DNA of 64,000 nt, taken from an uncultured candidate division WPS-2 bacterium (GTDB lineage: Bacteria; Vulcanimicrobiota; Vulcanimicrobiia; Vulcanimicrobiales; Vulcanimicrobiaceae). Positions 55,344 through 63,668 of the stretch are shown here, piece by piece; within the stretch, counting starts at the first letter, position 1, and each line of letters opens with the position of its first letter. Where the stretch lies: contig CALEYW010000089.1 in assembly GCA_937927945.1 (NCBI GenBank), positions 17,623-81,622 on the forward strand, in the 5' to 3' direction. The notes under the pieces are model-generated. The model was not told the DNA's origin and did no database searches. It was given only the letters and a program-made list of their open reading frames with translations. The position numbers were made by a program, and so were the translations under genes.

Positions 55344-57197
55344 ATGACAAAGAAGTCACAGCCTCCCGGTGATCGCAGCAACGTGCCGCTAGTAGAATTG
55401 CTGGAATTCGCCATCGAACAAGCCAACGACGGCATCGCGATCATGAGATTCACCGGAGATGTCGACCTGCCGATTCACATCGTGTATGCCAACGAGACCA
55501 TCGAACGGCTGAGTGGCTACTCGCGCGAAGAGCTTTTGGATCCTTCGAACCCGTTTCTCCAGGTTCAACCGCAGAATCGCGCGCTCTACGAAGCCCACTT
55601 TGTCGACATTCGCGCGGGGCAGCCGGTGCGGTTCGAGGTCGAACTCGGCGGAAAGGATCGTTCGACCTGGATGGATATCCGCTGGTCGCCGCTGCGGTAT
55701 GGCGCCGGTGGAGTAACGCATTACGTCGCGGTACTACGCGACATCACGGAGCGCCGCCGAGTTCAAGCGGAGCACGAGCTCCTCTATCGCGCGATCGAAC
55801 AAGCCCATGACGGGATCTGCATCCTCGAGTTCCCCGGCGGCGATCTGCATCGTCGCTACGTTACGTATGCGAATGACGCGGTCTGCGAGATGATGAAGTT
55901 GTCGCGCGAGCAGATTCTGACCGAGGGCTTGGCCCAACGCGTCTTCGCCGAGAGTCCCGAATTACTCGAGCAATGCATCGCCGAGGCCTCGCGCGGCGCT
56001 ACGTTCGAGCATGACGTGCGTGTAAGACGCGGCGACGACACGCTGCGGTGGCTTCATGTGACAGCCTCGCCCTTCTACGTCGAACGCGACCGTATCGGGC
56101 GCTTGACCGTCACGTATCGTGACATTGAAGATCGCAAGCGCAACGAGGAACAACTAACGCTCCTGCAATCGATTCTTTCGGAAACGTCGGATTTTATCGT
56201 GATCGCCAACGCCGCGCGGCCATCGGAAGGCGGTCCAGAGGTCACGTATGCCAACCCTGCCTTCGCGGAACTCGTCGGCCTCAATCACGACCGGGTCGTC
56301 GGTAGAGGGCTCCTAGAGTTTCTTAGCCCGCGCAACGATGGGAAGCTGGTCGCCGGCGTCATCTCGCGGTTGGAGCGCCATCAGAGCATCGCGAACGAAT
56401 TGCTGCTGCGTCGCGTCGACGACGGAAACGATGTGTGGATCGAGCTGACCGGGCATCAAGTCCGCGGTGAAGGCGGTCGACCCGTCTCGTGGTTCTTAAT
56501 CGGAAAAGACATCAGCGTGCGCAAGCGGAGCTACGCGCAGACCGTACAGCTCATGACGGCGCTCGACCTGGCCGAAGAGCCGATTGCCATCTACGGCGTG
56601 ATCAAACCGCTCGAGTTGGAGATGCAGCACATGAACGAGCGAGCTACGGCGTTCGATCGGCTGCTGTTTGAGAACGTGCTGCTCGATCCGTCGCAACGCG
56701 AGTGGATCGAAAGCGTGTGGACGGTGCTCGAGAGCGGGCGGAGCGTCAACCGACTGGTTCGCGCGGCCGAGAACGACGCGCGGCGATGGGTAACGCTCGA
56801 GATTCGGCCGCTAAGTACGGGGAAGGGTTCGCTTACCTCGATCATCGCAATCGAACATAGGCTGCGATCGGCTACGTACGAGGGCCAGACGGACGGCGTC
56901 GGGACGGCGCTCGCACTTAGCCGTGAGATATTACGCTACACGGATCTGGGCGCGCGGCGCGATGCCTTCCTGGAGGCGCTGCGAGAAGAGTGGTGCGCGA
57001 AGGCCTCGTTTAGCTTCACCAATCGCGTTGTCGATGTCGTGTTTCGGGTCAAACATCGCAATGGCGTCGCGGTCATGCCGGGCGGCGTGCTCTTCGAGCG
57101 ATCGACTGCCGTGGACTTCTCTTGGTCAGGTGACAATCCGCCGCGCCGGCTCACTGCGCTACGACTCTTCTTGGAAACGCTGGCCAGTTCCGACTAG
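55344..57197 (+). CDS. Multi-PAS sensor protein without output domain
   Basis: About 617 residues (GTG one codon earlier is an alternative). Three PAS/PAC units are clear: about 20-140 (NDGIAIMRFTGD, ending VAVLRDITERRRVQAE), 150-265 (HDGICILEFPGG, ending RDIEDRKRNEEQ) and 275-395 (ending IGKDISVRKRSY), followed by a fourth diverged PAS-like segment and a C-terminal about 80-residue domain (ALSREILRYTDLGARRDAFL). No kinase, cyclase or DNA-binding motif is seen, so it must signal through a partner. Soluble. Confidence 0.85.
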   Translation: MTKKSQPPGDRSNVPLVELLEFAIEQANDGIAIMRFTGDVDLPIHIVYANETIERLSGYSREELLDPSNPFLQVQPQNRALYEAHFVDIRAGQPVRFEVELGGKDRSTWMDIRWSPLRYGAGGVTHYVAVLRDITERRRVQAEHELLYRAIEQAHDGICILEFPGGDLHRRYVTYANDAVCEMMKLSREQILTEGLAQRVFAESPELLEQCIAEASRGATFEHDVRVRRGDDTLRWLHVTASPFYVERDRIGRLTVTYRDIEDRKRNEEQLTLLQSILSETSDFIVIANAARPSEGGPEVTYANPAFAELVGLNHDRVVGRGLLEFLSPRNDGKLVAGVISRLERHQSIANELLLRRVDDGNDVWIELTGHQVRGEGGRPVSWFLIGKDISVRKRSYAQTVQLMTALDLAEEPIAIYGVIKPLELEMQHMNERATAFDRLLFENVLLDPSQREWIESVWTVLESGRSVNRLVRAAENDARRWVTLEIRPLSTGKGSLTSIIAIEHRLRSATYEGQTDGVGTALALSREILRYTDLGARRDAFLEALREEWCAKASFSFTNRVVDVVFRVKHRNGVAVMPGGVLFERSTAVDFSWSGDNPPRRLTALRLFLETLASSD

Positions 57198-57705
57198 CGC
57201 ACAAAGGCACCCGCTGGGACCACGGCCTGGCTACCCGAGTGCACAAAGTTGTAGACTCCGAGAACGCCAGCGGCGACGTGGAAGCCCGAGCCCCTCGCGA
57301 AGCTCAGCGCGCTGAGGAAGAAGGGCGCGCCAGCTATGGCGACGACGATGTCACAAGGAAGTCGCAGACGTCAGCGCAGCGGTGACAACCGTCGCGGGCG
57401 CTTCCGTGGGGGAGTCGATGGTCGGACGCCGGCCGAGCGTTCACGATCCACGCGCGAATTGCGGTGAGGCCGAAACGGCGTTCTGCGCAGGCGTTCGCTG
57501 CTGTTGGAGCAACAAGGTCCCGACACGAGCGCTCCCGCTCCGCGCGGGCGCGGGCGCGCGGACGAGTCCTCAGGGTCTTCCCCCGCCACGCCTCGAGCGG
57601 AGCTTCCTGCGCCGATCGTCCGTCGGACAAACGAATCGTCGTCGGCGGGGAACGACGTCAGCGATATCGCCAGAGCCGCCGCGAACATCATGCGTTGCGC
57701 ATCCA

Positions 57706-58240
57706 TCATACGCGGATCGTAGCGATGCCCGCGTCAACAGCGTACGGCGCTCCGGACTTCACGGATGATGTGAAGGGTGCTTCCCGCGCTTCAGTGAGAT
57801 ACGCGTTCGCACGATGGACCGCTGTGGAGTCGTCTCCGGCGTCTGCCGGGCCGATCGCGCAACGAGCGACCTCTATCTGCGCAAGGACGAACGTCAGATC
57901 GCGACGTAGCGCGTCATGCATGTCAAGCCCATGCCGCTCGCGCTCCAAGACCGTAGTCGCGGCCTTCACGCGCCCGCCGCATCGGTGCAAATCCTCGTGC
58001 GCTCGGGCGAGCGCCCGGTACGCCGCGCGCGACCGTCGCCGGGCGAAGGGCCGCCGAAAGCGTGGCGAACGTCGCAAGCGTGTAGCAGACGATGCTCGCC
58101 ATGGGCCAGGGCGAAGCGTTCTCCGCGGCGGCGTGCGCGATCAGTGCCGACGCGACGAGCGATAGCGAGAGCCCCGTGCCGAGGAATGCCGCACTTGCAT
58201 CAAACGTCAGTTGGTCATCGCACACTCCAAAGATGGTCAT
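57706..58240 (-). pseudogene. Possible frameshifted small membrane/coiled-coil protein
   Basis: Two minus-strand frames join by one shift near 58020: an N-terminal part with two hydrophobic segments (LGTGLSLSLVASALIAHAA, SIVCYTLATFATLSAAL) and a helical C-terminal part (YRALARAHEDLHRCGGRVKA, LTFVLAQIEVARCAIG). Together about 175 residues. Family unknown; the ATG at 58240 has no clear ribosome-binding site. Speculative. Confidence 0.3.
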
Positions 58241-58567
58241 GGGTCGATGTATCGGAGATTACCAGCTTGTGGTGCCGAGCATCGAGACGAACGTGTCGTA
58301 CGAAGTGACAACTGTCATGGCGTCGGAAAAGAAGCTTAGCGGGCTGGTGGTCAGGACCGAGCCGCGACGCATCCGCTCGTGCGCATGTTCGACGCGACAC
58401 TGACGATCAAGCTGCGGTAGAGTTCGGCCGAAATGCGGCGCGAAGTGGTCCCGTGAGCGCTGCATCATCGATACCATTCAGTTTCTGGAGCGAAGGCTCG
58501 CTGTCAAAACGCCGCAGCGTTTCGACTTTGAAGGAAACTTTGCGCTCCTTGATGGTGCGCACCGGCG

Positions 58568-58592
58568 ATCGTGGTATACTATCGTGGTATAG
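58568..58592. promoter_or_regulatory. 13-bp tandem/inverted AT-rich repeat, operator-like
   Basis: ATCGTGGTATACT is followed directly by ATCGTGGTATAGT, two near-identical 13-base units; the junction also forms the inverted repeat ACTAT-CGTGGT-ATAGT and contains TATAGT as a -10-like hexamer. This AT-rich element stands out in high-GC DNA. It looks like a repressor operator over a promoter, but no intact gene follows on either side. Confidence 0.4.
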
Positions 58593-58904
58593 TCTACAAA
58601 GCGAAGACCTCGCAGAACGGTTCTGCCCTATGGGCAAAAGAATCGCGTTCGCACACGCCGCATGCGCTCCCGACCTGAGTCACAGCGAGTTGTCAGCCGC
58701 CCGCTGGAAGTACTTGGCGCACTGCATATCGCAGCCGCCGTAGCGAACCCGCCGATCAAATAGGTCGCGGCGTTCGACGCCAAGCTCGGCAAAGTGCTCT
58801 GGACGCATCACACGCGTTCGGTTGTGGTCCGCCGGCCGATGCGCCGCTAACGATCGCGGCTGCAGCATCAATCACGGCGCAAACAGAACGGCCAGCCGCC
58901 GTCT

Positions 58905-59204
58905 CAAGAGGAAATCTTCGGACCCGTCGTGACAGCGATGCCGTTCGACGATATCGACGACATCGCGGCGATCGCGAACGACTCGATCTACGGCTTGGCA
59001 GCCGGGATCTGGACGAAGGATGTGAGCAAAGCCCATCGCCTGGCGGCCGAACTGCGGGCGGGAACCGTGTGGGTCAACTGCTACAACACCTTCGATGCGG
59101 CGCTCCCATTCGGCGGCTACAAACAGTCCGGTTGGGGCCGCGAGATGGGAGCGGAAGCGCTCTCGGGTTACACGGAAACCAAAGCCGTATGCATCGGCCT
59201 CTAG
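58905..59204 (+). pseudogene. C-terminal fragment of an aldehyde dehydrogenase
   Basis: About 97 residues match the last fifth of NAD-aldehyde dehydrogenases: EEIFGPVVTAMPFDDIDD, AIANDSIYGLAAGIWTKDVS, LRAGTVWVNCYNTFDAALPF, GGYKQSGWGREMG and YTETKAVCIGL. The N-terminal 380 residues, including the catalytic Cys and Glu, are missing; homology begins at a breakpoint near 58905. It lies 31 bases before phaB. Confidence 0.85.
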
Positions 59205-59235
59205 CGTCACGAAGGACGAGACTGGGGAGAACGCC

Positions 59236-60021
59236 ATGATCGATCTGCAGACTCGCGAAACCGCGCGGCCCGTGGGGACACTCACCGGCCGGGTGGCACT
59301 CGTCACCGGCAGCTCGCGAGGGATCGGCGCCGCAATCGCCGCGGAGCTCGCACGCAGCGGCGCGTACGTCGTCGTCAACTACGTGCACGGCAAAGACGCC
59401 GCTGCCGCCGTGGTCGACGGCATTCAAGACTTGGGTGGATCGGGCTGCGCCGAAGCCGCCGATGTTTCTGACATCGACGACGTGCGTGCGTTGATGGACC
59501 GGATCGTCGCCCGCACCGGCCGCTTCGACATTCTGGTCAACAACGCCGGGATATTGCGCGACCGCAGCTTCAAGAAGCTGACGCTTAGCGATTGGCACGA
59601 GGTGATCGAGACCAACCTCACGAGCGTGATGAACTGCTGCCATGTGGCGGTCCCCCGGATGCTCGAATCGGGCTGGGGCCGGATCGTGAACATCTCGTCG
59701 TTCGTCGGACAGATGGGCAACTTCGGACAAGCGAACTACGCTGCCGCAAAGGCCGGCATGATCGGCTTTACGAAGTCGCTCGCAATCGAGCTCGCAGCGA
59801 GCAACATCACCGTCAACGCGGTCTGCCCAGGCTTCGTCGGAACCGAGATGTGGGGGTCGATTCCCGCGAACGTGCAGCAGAAAGTCCTCGATCGCATCCC
59901 CATGCATCGGGTGGCCAAGGCGGAAGAGATCGCGTGCGGCGTCCGCTTCCTCGTGGCTGAGGGAGACTACATGACCGGACAGTGCCTCAACATCAACGGC
60001 GGCATTTACATGGGTGGGTGA
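59236..60021 (+). CDS. phaB: Acetoacetyl-CoA reductase (PhaB-type SDR)
   Basis: 261 residues from the ATG at 59236 with GGGGAGA in front. SDR motifs: VTGSSRGIGAAIA, NNAG, Ser in VNISSF, Tyr168 and Lys172 in GQANYAAAKAG. The wording NFGQANYAAAKAGMIGFTKS and the late FVGTEM fit PhaB, which makes (R)-3-hydroxybutyryl-CoA for polyhydroxybutyrate, better than FabG. No phaA or phaC is adjacent, so FabG-like activity cannot be excluded. The intact SDR directly follows the ALDH fragment. Confidence 0.85.
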   Translation: MIDLQTRETARPVGTLTGRVALVTGSSRGIGAAIAAELARSGAYVVVNYVHGKDAAAAVVDGIQDLGGSGCAEAADVSDIDDVRALMDRIVARTGRFDILVNNAGILRDRSFKKLTLSDWHEVIETNLTSVMNCCHVAVPRMLESGWGRIVNISSFVGQMGNFGQANYAAAKAGMIGFTKSLAIELAASNITVNAVCPGFVGTEMWGSIPANVQQKVLDRIPMHRVAKAEEIACGVRFLVAEGDYMTGQCLNINGGIYMGG

Positions 60022-60123
60022 GTCGCCGCGGACCCTCAGCGCGTCAAGTTCGGAATCCGTGCTTGGTCTCACCGTCATCCAGCCGTTCCGTTAACGCGAG
60101 AGAAGCCGTTGATCCGCGCTGCC
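60022..60123. other. Gap between phaB and msrA (convergent)
   Basis: About 100 bases between convergent genes; a terminator would be expected but no strong hairpin with a T-run is seen. Confidence 0.2.
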
Positions 60124-60633
60124 TTAGATAACCTGCCGTTGCGGCAACACCCAGTTCGGCCGCACGAAATGACAGGTATATCCATTGGGGTAACGTTCGA
60201 GATAATCTTGATGTTCGGGCTCGGCTTCCCAGAACGGACCCGCAGGAACGACTTCCGTCACGACCTTGCCCGGCCAGAGGCCCGAGGCTTCGACGTCGGC
60301 GATCGTCTCCTCCGCGGTCCGCTTCTGCTCGTCGTTTGTGTAGAAGATGGCGGAGCGATAGCTTCTGCCGACGTCGTTGCCTTGACGATTCCGCGTCGTC
60401 GGATCGTGGATCTGAAAGAATATCTCGAGCAGCTTGCGATAGCTGATCCGCTGTGGATCGAAAACGATCTCGATCGCCTCGGCGTGATCCCCATGGTTGC
60501 GATAGGTGGCGTTCGGCACGTCGCCGCCGGTGTACCCGACACGTGTGGAGAGCACGCCGGGATAACGCCGCAGCAGATCTTGCATGCCCCAGAAACACCC
60601 TCCGGCCAGAACGGCCCGCTCGCTTGATGCCAT
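60124..60633 (-). CDS. msrA: Peptide methionine-S-sulfoxide reductase A
   Basis: 169 residues from the ATG at 60633, with AGGAGA ten bases before. The catalytic GCFWG is at 12-16 (Cys13), followed by GYTGGDVPNATYRNHGDHAE and the FFQIHDPTTRNRQGNDVG motif. It reduces the S-epimer of methionine sulfoxide in proteins using thioredoxin. No msrB domain is fused. Length and motifs are normal. Confidence 0.95.
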   Translation of the reverse strand: MASSERAVLAGGCFWGMQDLLRRYPGVLSTRVGYTGGDVPNATYRNHGDHAEAIEIVFDPQRISYRKLLEIFFQIHDPTTRNRQGNDVGRSYRSAIFYTNDEQKRTAEETIADVEASGLWPGKVVTEVVPAGPFWEAEPEHQDYLERYPNGYTCHFVRPNWVLPQRQVI

Positions 60634-60839
60634 TGTCGACTTCTCCTTTTCAGGCAAGAACGAGACTTCGTTCTCGCTCCCGCGATTTCCACGCTTCGAT
60701 TGCGTGTACGTCGCTGCCGAGGACGCCAGGACGGCAGCCGCAGCGTCGCTTCCCAGCGGCCGTAGTCGTGGGCGTCGTTTTTATGCCAGCTGCCAACGCG
60801 CCGACAATGGCACGAGCGAGAAGCCAATGATCCCACCCG

Positions 60840-61219
60840 GACGCGTTGCATCTCGGCGCCGCGGAGTAGGGATGGATCGTCGAGAAAGCGCGTCTCGATT
60901 CGCGACCACGGTCCCTCGAGCGGTCCGAAGAAGAACCACCTCCTGTCGGGCGACAGCTCCAGCGGATCGCTGTGAACGCGCAGCGGCTTCCCGTCGAGGC
61001 CGATGACCGTCGTACCGTCCACGATGGATCGGACGATTGGCCGGCGCCACCGTCGCCGGGTGATTGTCGAGGACACGCCGCGCCGAGCCGGACGAGAGAT
61101 CGAGAACGATGATCCCCGGGGGACCGGCATCCGCGATCGACGGCGACCGCGTTCCAGATCATCGAATCGCTCTTGGCGATGACGGTGAGCTTCGGATTGC
61201 CTATGTCGTTGCTGCTCAT
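60840..61219 (-). pseudogene. Relic of a major-royal-jelly/yellow-type beta-propeller protein
   Basis: From an ATG at 61219 the start reads SKSDSMIWNAVAV-type residues (DSMIWNAVAVD), then after a breakpoint near 61136 and a frame change GPPGIIVLDLSSGSARRVLD, NHPATVAPANRPI, and after a second shift VIGLDGKPLRVHSDPLELSP, DRRWFFFGPLEGPWSRIETR. These are the beginning and end of MRJP/yellow-type propellers; the central 100-200 residues are missing. Inactive. Confidence 0.6.
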
Positions 61220-61222
61220 GGG

Positions 61223-62239
61223 CTAGAAGCCTTCGAGGACGATCTTGCCGCGGGACCGGCCGCTTTCGATCAGTGCGTGCGCGCGCCGCACGTTGGCGGC
61301 CGTGATCTTTCCGAAATGTTGGGCGAGCGTCGAGGCGAGCGTGCCCCGATCGACGAGTTCGGCGACGCGATCCAGCAATCGGTGCTGTTCGATCATGTCG
61401 GGCGTACCATACAGGGAGCGCGTGAACATGAACTCCCAATGGAGCGAGACACTCTTCGACTTGAGCTTCATGACGTCCAGGGGTGTCGAGGGATCGTCGA
61501 TGATTGCTAGGCGGCCTTCGGGCGCGATGGCGTCGGCGATCTGCGAAAAGTGCGCTTCGGTGTGCGTGAGGCTCGCGATGTACGCGACCGACGGTATGCC
61601 GATGCGCAGCAGTTCCTCCGCGAGCGGCTTGCGATGGTCGATCACGTGGTGGGCTCCGCGCTCGCGTACCCACGCTTCGCTTTCGGCGTTCGACGCCGTG
61701 GCGACGATCGTCAGATCCGTGAGCTTCCGAGCAAGTTGGAGCAAGATCGAACCAACACGGCCGGCGGCGCCGATCACGAGCAGCTCGTTGCCGGCAGGGG
61801 TTGGGCGCCGAAGCACGTCGAGCCGGTCGAACAGCAGCTCCCATGCGGTGATCGCGGTGAGCGGGAGCGCAGCTGCCCGTGCGAAGCTGAGCGTTGCCGG
61901 CATCGTGCCGACGATGCGCTCGTCGACGACGTGCCTCTCGGCATACGTGCCCGGTCGGGCGATCGAACCGGCATACCAGACGCGATCGCCGGGCCGGAAC
62001 AGCGTGACCTCCGCGCCGACTGCGTGCACGACGCCGCTCGCGTCCCAGCCGAGGATCTTCGTCTCACCGGCTAGGGGCTCGGTCGACCGGCGGATCTTCG
62101 TGTCCGCGGGATTGACCGAGATGGCTTTGATGTCGACGACCAGATCGTGAGGCGCCGGCGCCGGCTCCGGGACGACGACGTCGAGCAGCGCGTCCGGGTC
62201 GTCGATCGGCAGGGCTCGCGTGTAACCGACCGCTTTCAT
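61223..62239 (-). CDS. Zinc-type MDR oxidoreductase, quinone-oxidoreductase-like
   Basis: 338 residues from the ATG at 62239. MDR fold: DLVVDIKAISVNPADTKIRR, GWDASGVVHAVGAEV, LPLTAITAWELLFDRL, NAD(P) loop VIGAAGRVGSILLQLA. It lacks the zinc cysteine cluster, like NADPH quinone reductases/ZTA1-like enzymes. It reduces quinones or enones. Such genes are commonly divergent from an HxlR regulator, and an HxlR relic is just upstream on the opposite strand. Confidence 0.9.
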   Translation of the reverse strand: MKAVGYTRALPIDDPDALLDVVVPEPAPAPHDLVVDIKAISVNPADTKIRRSTEPLAGETKILGWDASGVVHAVGAEVTLFRPGDRVWYAGSIARPGTYAERHVVDERIVGTMPATLSFARAAALPLTAITAWELLFDRLDVLRRPTPAGNELLVIGAAGRVGSILLQLARKLTDLTIVATASNAESEAWVRERGAHHVIDHRKPLAEELLRIGIPSVAYIASLTHTEAHFSQIADAIAPEGRLAIIDDPSTPLDVMKLKSKSVSLHWEFMFTRSLYGTPDMIEQHRLLDRVAELVDRGTLASTLAQHFGKITAANVRRAHALIESGRSRGKIVLEGF

Positions 62240-62309
62240 TGCGGCACGTATCCTTCTGTGCGATGCGGCATGTGCGAGGAGTATACAGCGCACCAGCCGG
62301 AAGAGAAAG

Positions 62310-62585
62310 TATGAAAAATACGACGTGGAGCTCGCGCTTGACGTCATCGGCGGGAAATGGAAATCGGTCGTACTGTTTTACCTGCTCGAAAAGACGAGGC
62401 GGTTCAACGAGTTGCGCCGTTTGCTGCCGGGGTCACGCAGCGCATGCTCACCCTGCAGCTAAGGTAGCTCGAGCGCGATGGATTGATCGACCGCCTCGTG
62501 TACCCGCAAGTACCGCCCAAGGTGGAGTATTCGCTGACGGAGTTCGGGCGGACGATCCTTCGGTCGCGAGCCGCTAAAGGCCGCG
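62310..62585 (+). pseudogene. HxlR-family regulator relic with frameshift and stop
   Basis: Winged-helix residues appear in two frames: VELALDVIGGKWKSVVLFYL, EKTRRFNELRRLLPG, then after a shift near 62430 TQRMLTLQLR, an in-frame TAG, and LERDGLIDRLVYPQVPPKVE, YSLTEFGRTILRS. No start codon precedes it in frame. In a working copy this would control the divergent MDR oxidoreductase, about 90 bases away. Confidence 0.85.
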
Positions 62586-62922
62586 GCGCGCCGGCGCGCG
62601 TGAGGCGCGCTCGTCGCGGACTGGACGAGTAAGCCGAACCGTGGTGTCCGACAGTGGCGAATTGACGCGCACTACCATCTCGCTTTGTTGTGAAGCAAAC
62701 AAGACGAACGGTGCAGTGCGTCATTGAACACATCGCGGGGCCTTCGGAAACGATGAGGTGCCGTTCCGTGTCCCGATGTACGCTGCGTCGACAACCGTGG
62801 CTTTCACGGCCGCATCGCTGCACTACCTATCATCGGGAGGAGTTCCCAGCATCGAATTCTGGGAAGGCATCATCGTGGCTCCCTAGTGGCTCACAGAATC
62901 TGCGGCTATCGTCAGGGACGTC
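62586..62922. other. Gap with no recognised gene
   Basis: About 340 bases. The composition changes from GC-rich to mixed and no protein-like frame persists on either strand. Probably decayed sequence and the promoter of the next gene. Confidence 0.3.
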
Positions 62923-63660
62923 ATGCCGATGCTCTTTCGAACGTCACGCCTCTCCGCAGGCGCGGCGATCTCCGTTGCCGCGGCCTGCGCCATCGCCGCG
63001 AGAGCGTCCGCGCAGGTTCCAGCGCCGCTCGTCATTGGGCCCGACCGCGTGGGCAGCGCGGTGACGTACCGCCTCACGACGTCGGACGGCCGCGCGGGGA
63101 GCGCGCCGAACGTGCAGACGCTGGCGTTGCGCTGGAAGCTCGGACAGAAGGTCGTGGTGACGCTGACGACCGCTGACGACGCGCGGGCGATGCCCTACGT
63201 CGCGACGCGCGCTACCGACGGCAGGCTCACGCTCGACAATGTGAACGCGGACGATCCCGAAGGACAACGCAACGCCACGGCCGTCGGCGTGCTGAATCGC
63301 CTCGTCGGCTTCGTCGCGGCCGCACCGGCGGGTGCGAAGAAGTGGAAGATGACACTCGGCGTGCAGGCGCCCGCGCCACGCGCGAACCGCGTGCCGGACG
63401 CGCAAAGCACGCAAGCACCGCAGCCGCTGAAGATTCTGGTCGCCGCTGCGCGCAGCGACGACGCGACGGGGACGACTCTTGCCGCGTCGGGTTCGATCGA
63501 TCGCACGGTGACGCGTCCGGCAGCCGGTGGCTCTCCGCGCGGCGGCGGGGGCGGAATGGGCGGCGGCCGGATGGGCGGCTCGAGCTCCGGCCCCAGGAGC
63601 ATCAAGGTGACGACGAAGATCACCATCGATGCGCACGTCGGCCGCGATGGCGGGCTGACG
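62923..63660 (+). CDS. Secreted Gly-rich protein of unknown function, 3' end replaced
   Basis: The first 246 or so residues look genuine: signal peptide about 1-31 (ISVAAACAIAARASAQ), a beta-rich domain (LVIGPDRVGSAVTYRLTTSD, WKLGQKVVVTLTTADDA, PYVATRATDGRLTLDN), then a Gly-rich stretch (GGGGGMGGGRMGG) and IKVTTKITIDAHVG. After about 63660 the frame runs on to 63918 as unrelated residues because a kinase fragment in another frame has been joined here. Family unknown. Confidence 0.6.
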
Positions 63661-63668
63661 TCGTCTCG

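Larger units (their letters stand above)
57198..58900. other. 1.7-kb region with no secure gene
   Basis: Nothing here has the composition of an intact gene. On the minus strand an ATG at 57709 opens with a signal-peptide-like MFAAALAISLTSF but the rest is compositionally biased. Near 58770 a short plus-strand stretch reads AAFDAKLGKVLWTHH, like one blade of a PQQ propeller, with no context. A possible frameshifted gene at 57706-58240 and a repeat at 58568 are listed separately. The whole looks like decayed coding DNA. Confidence 0.4.
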
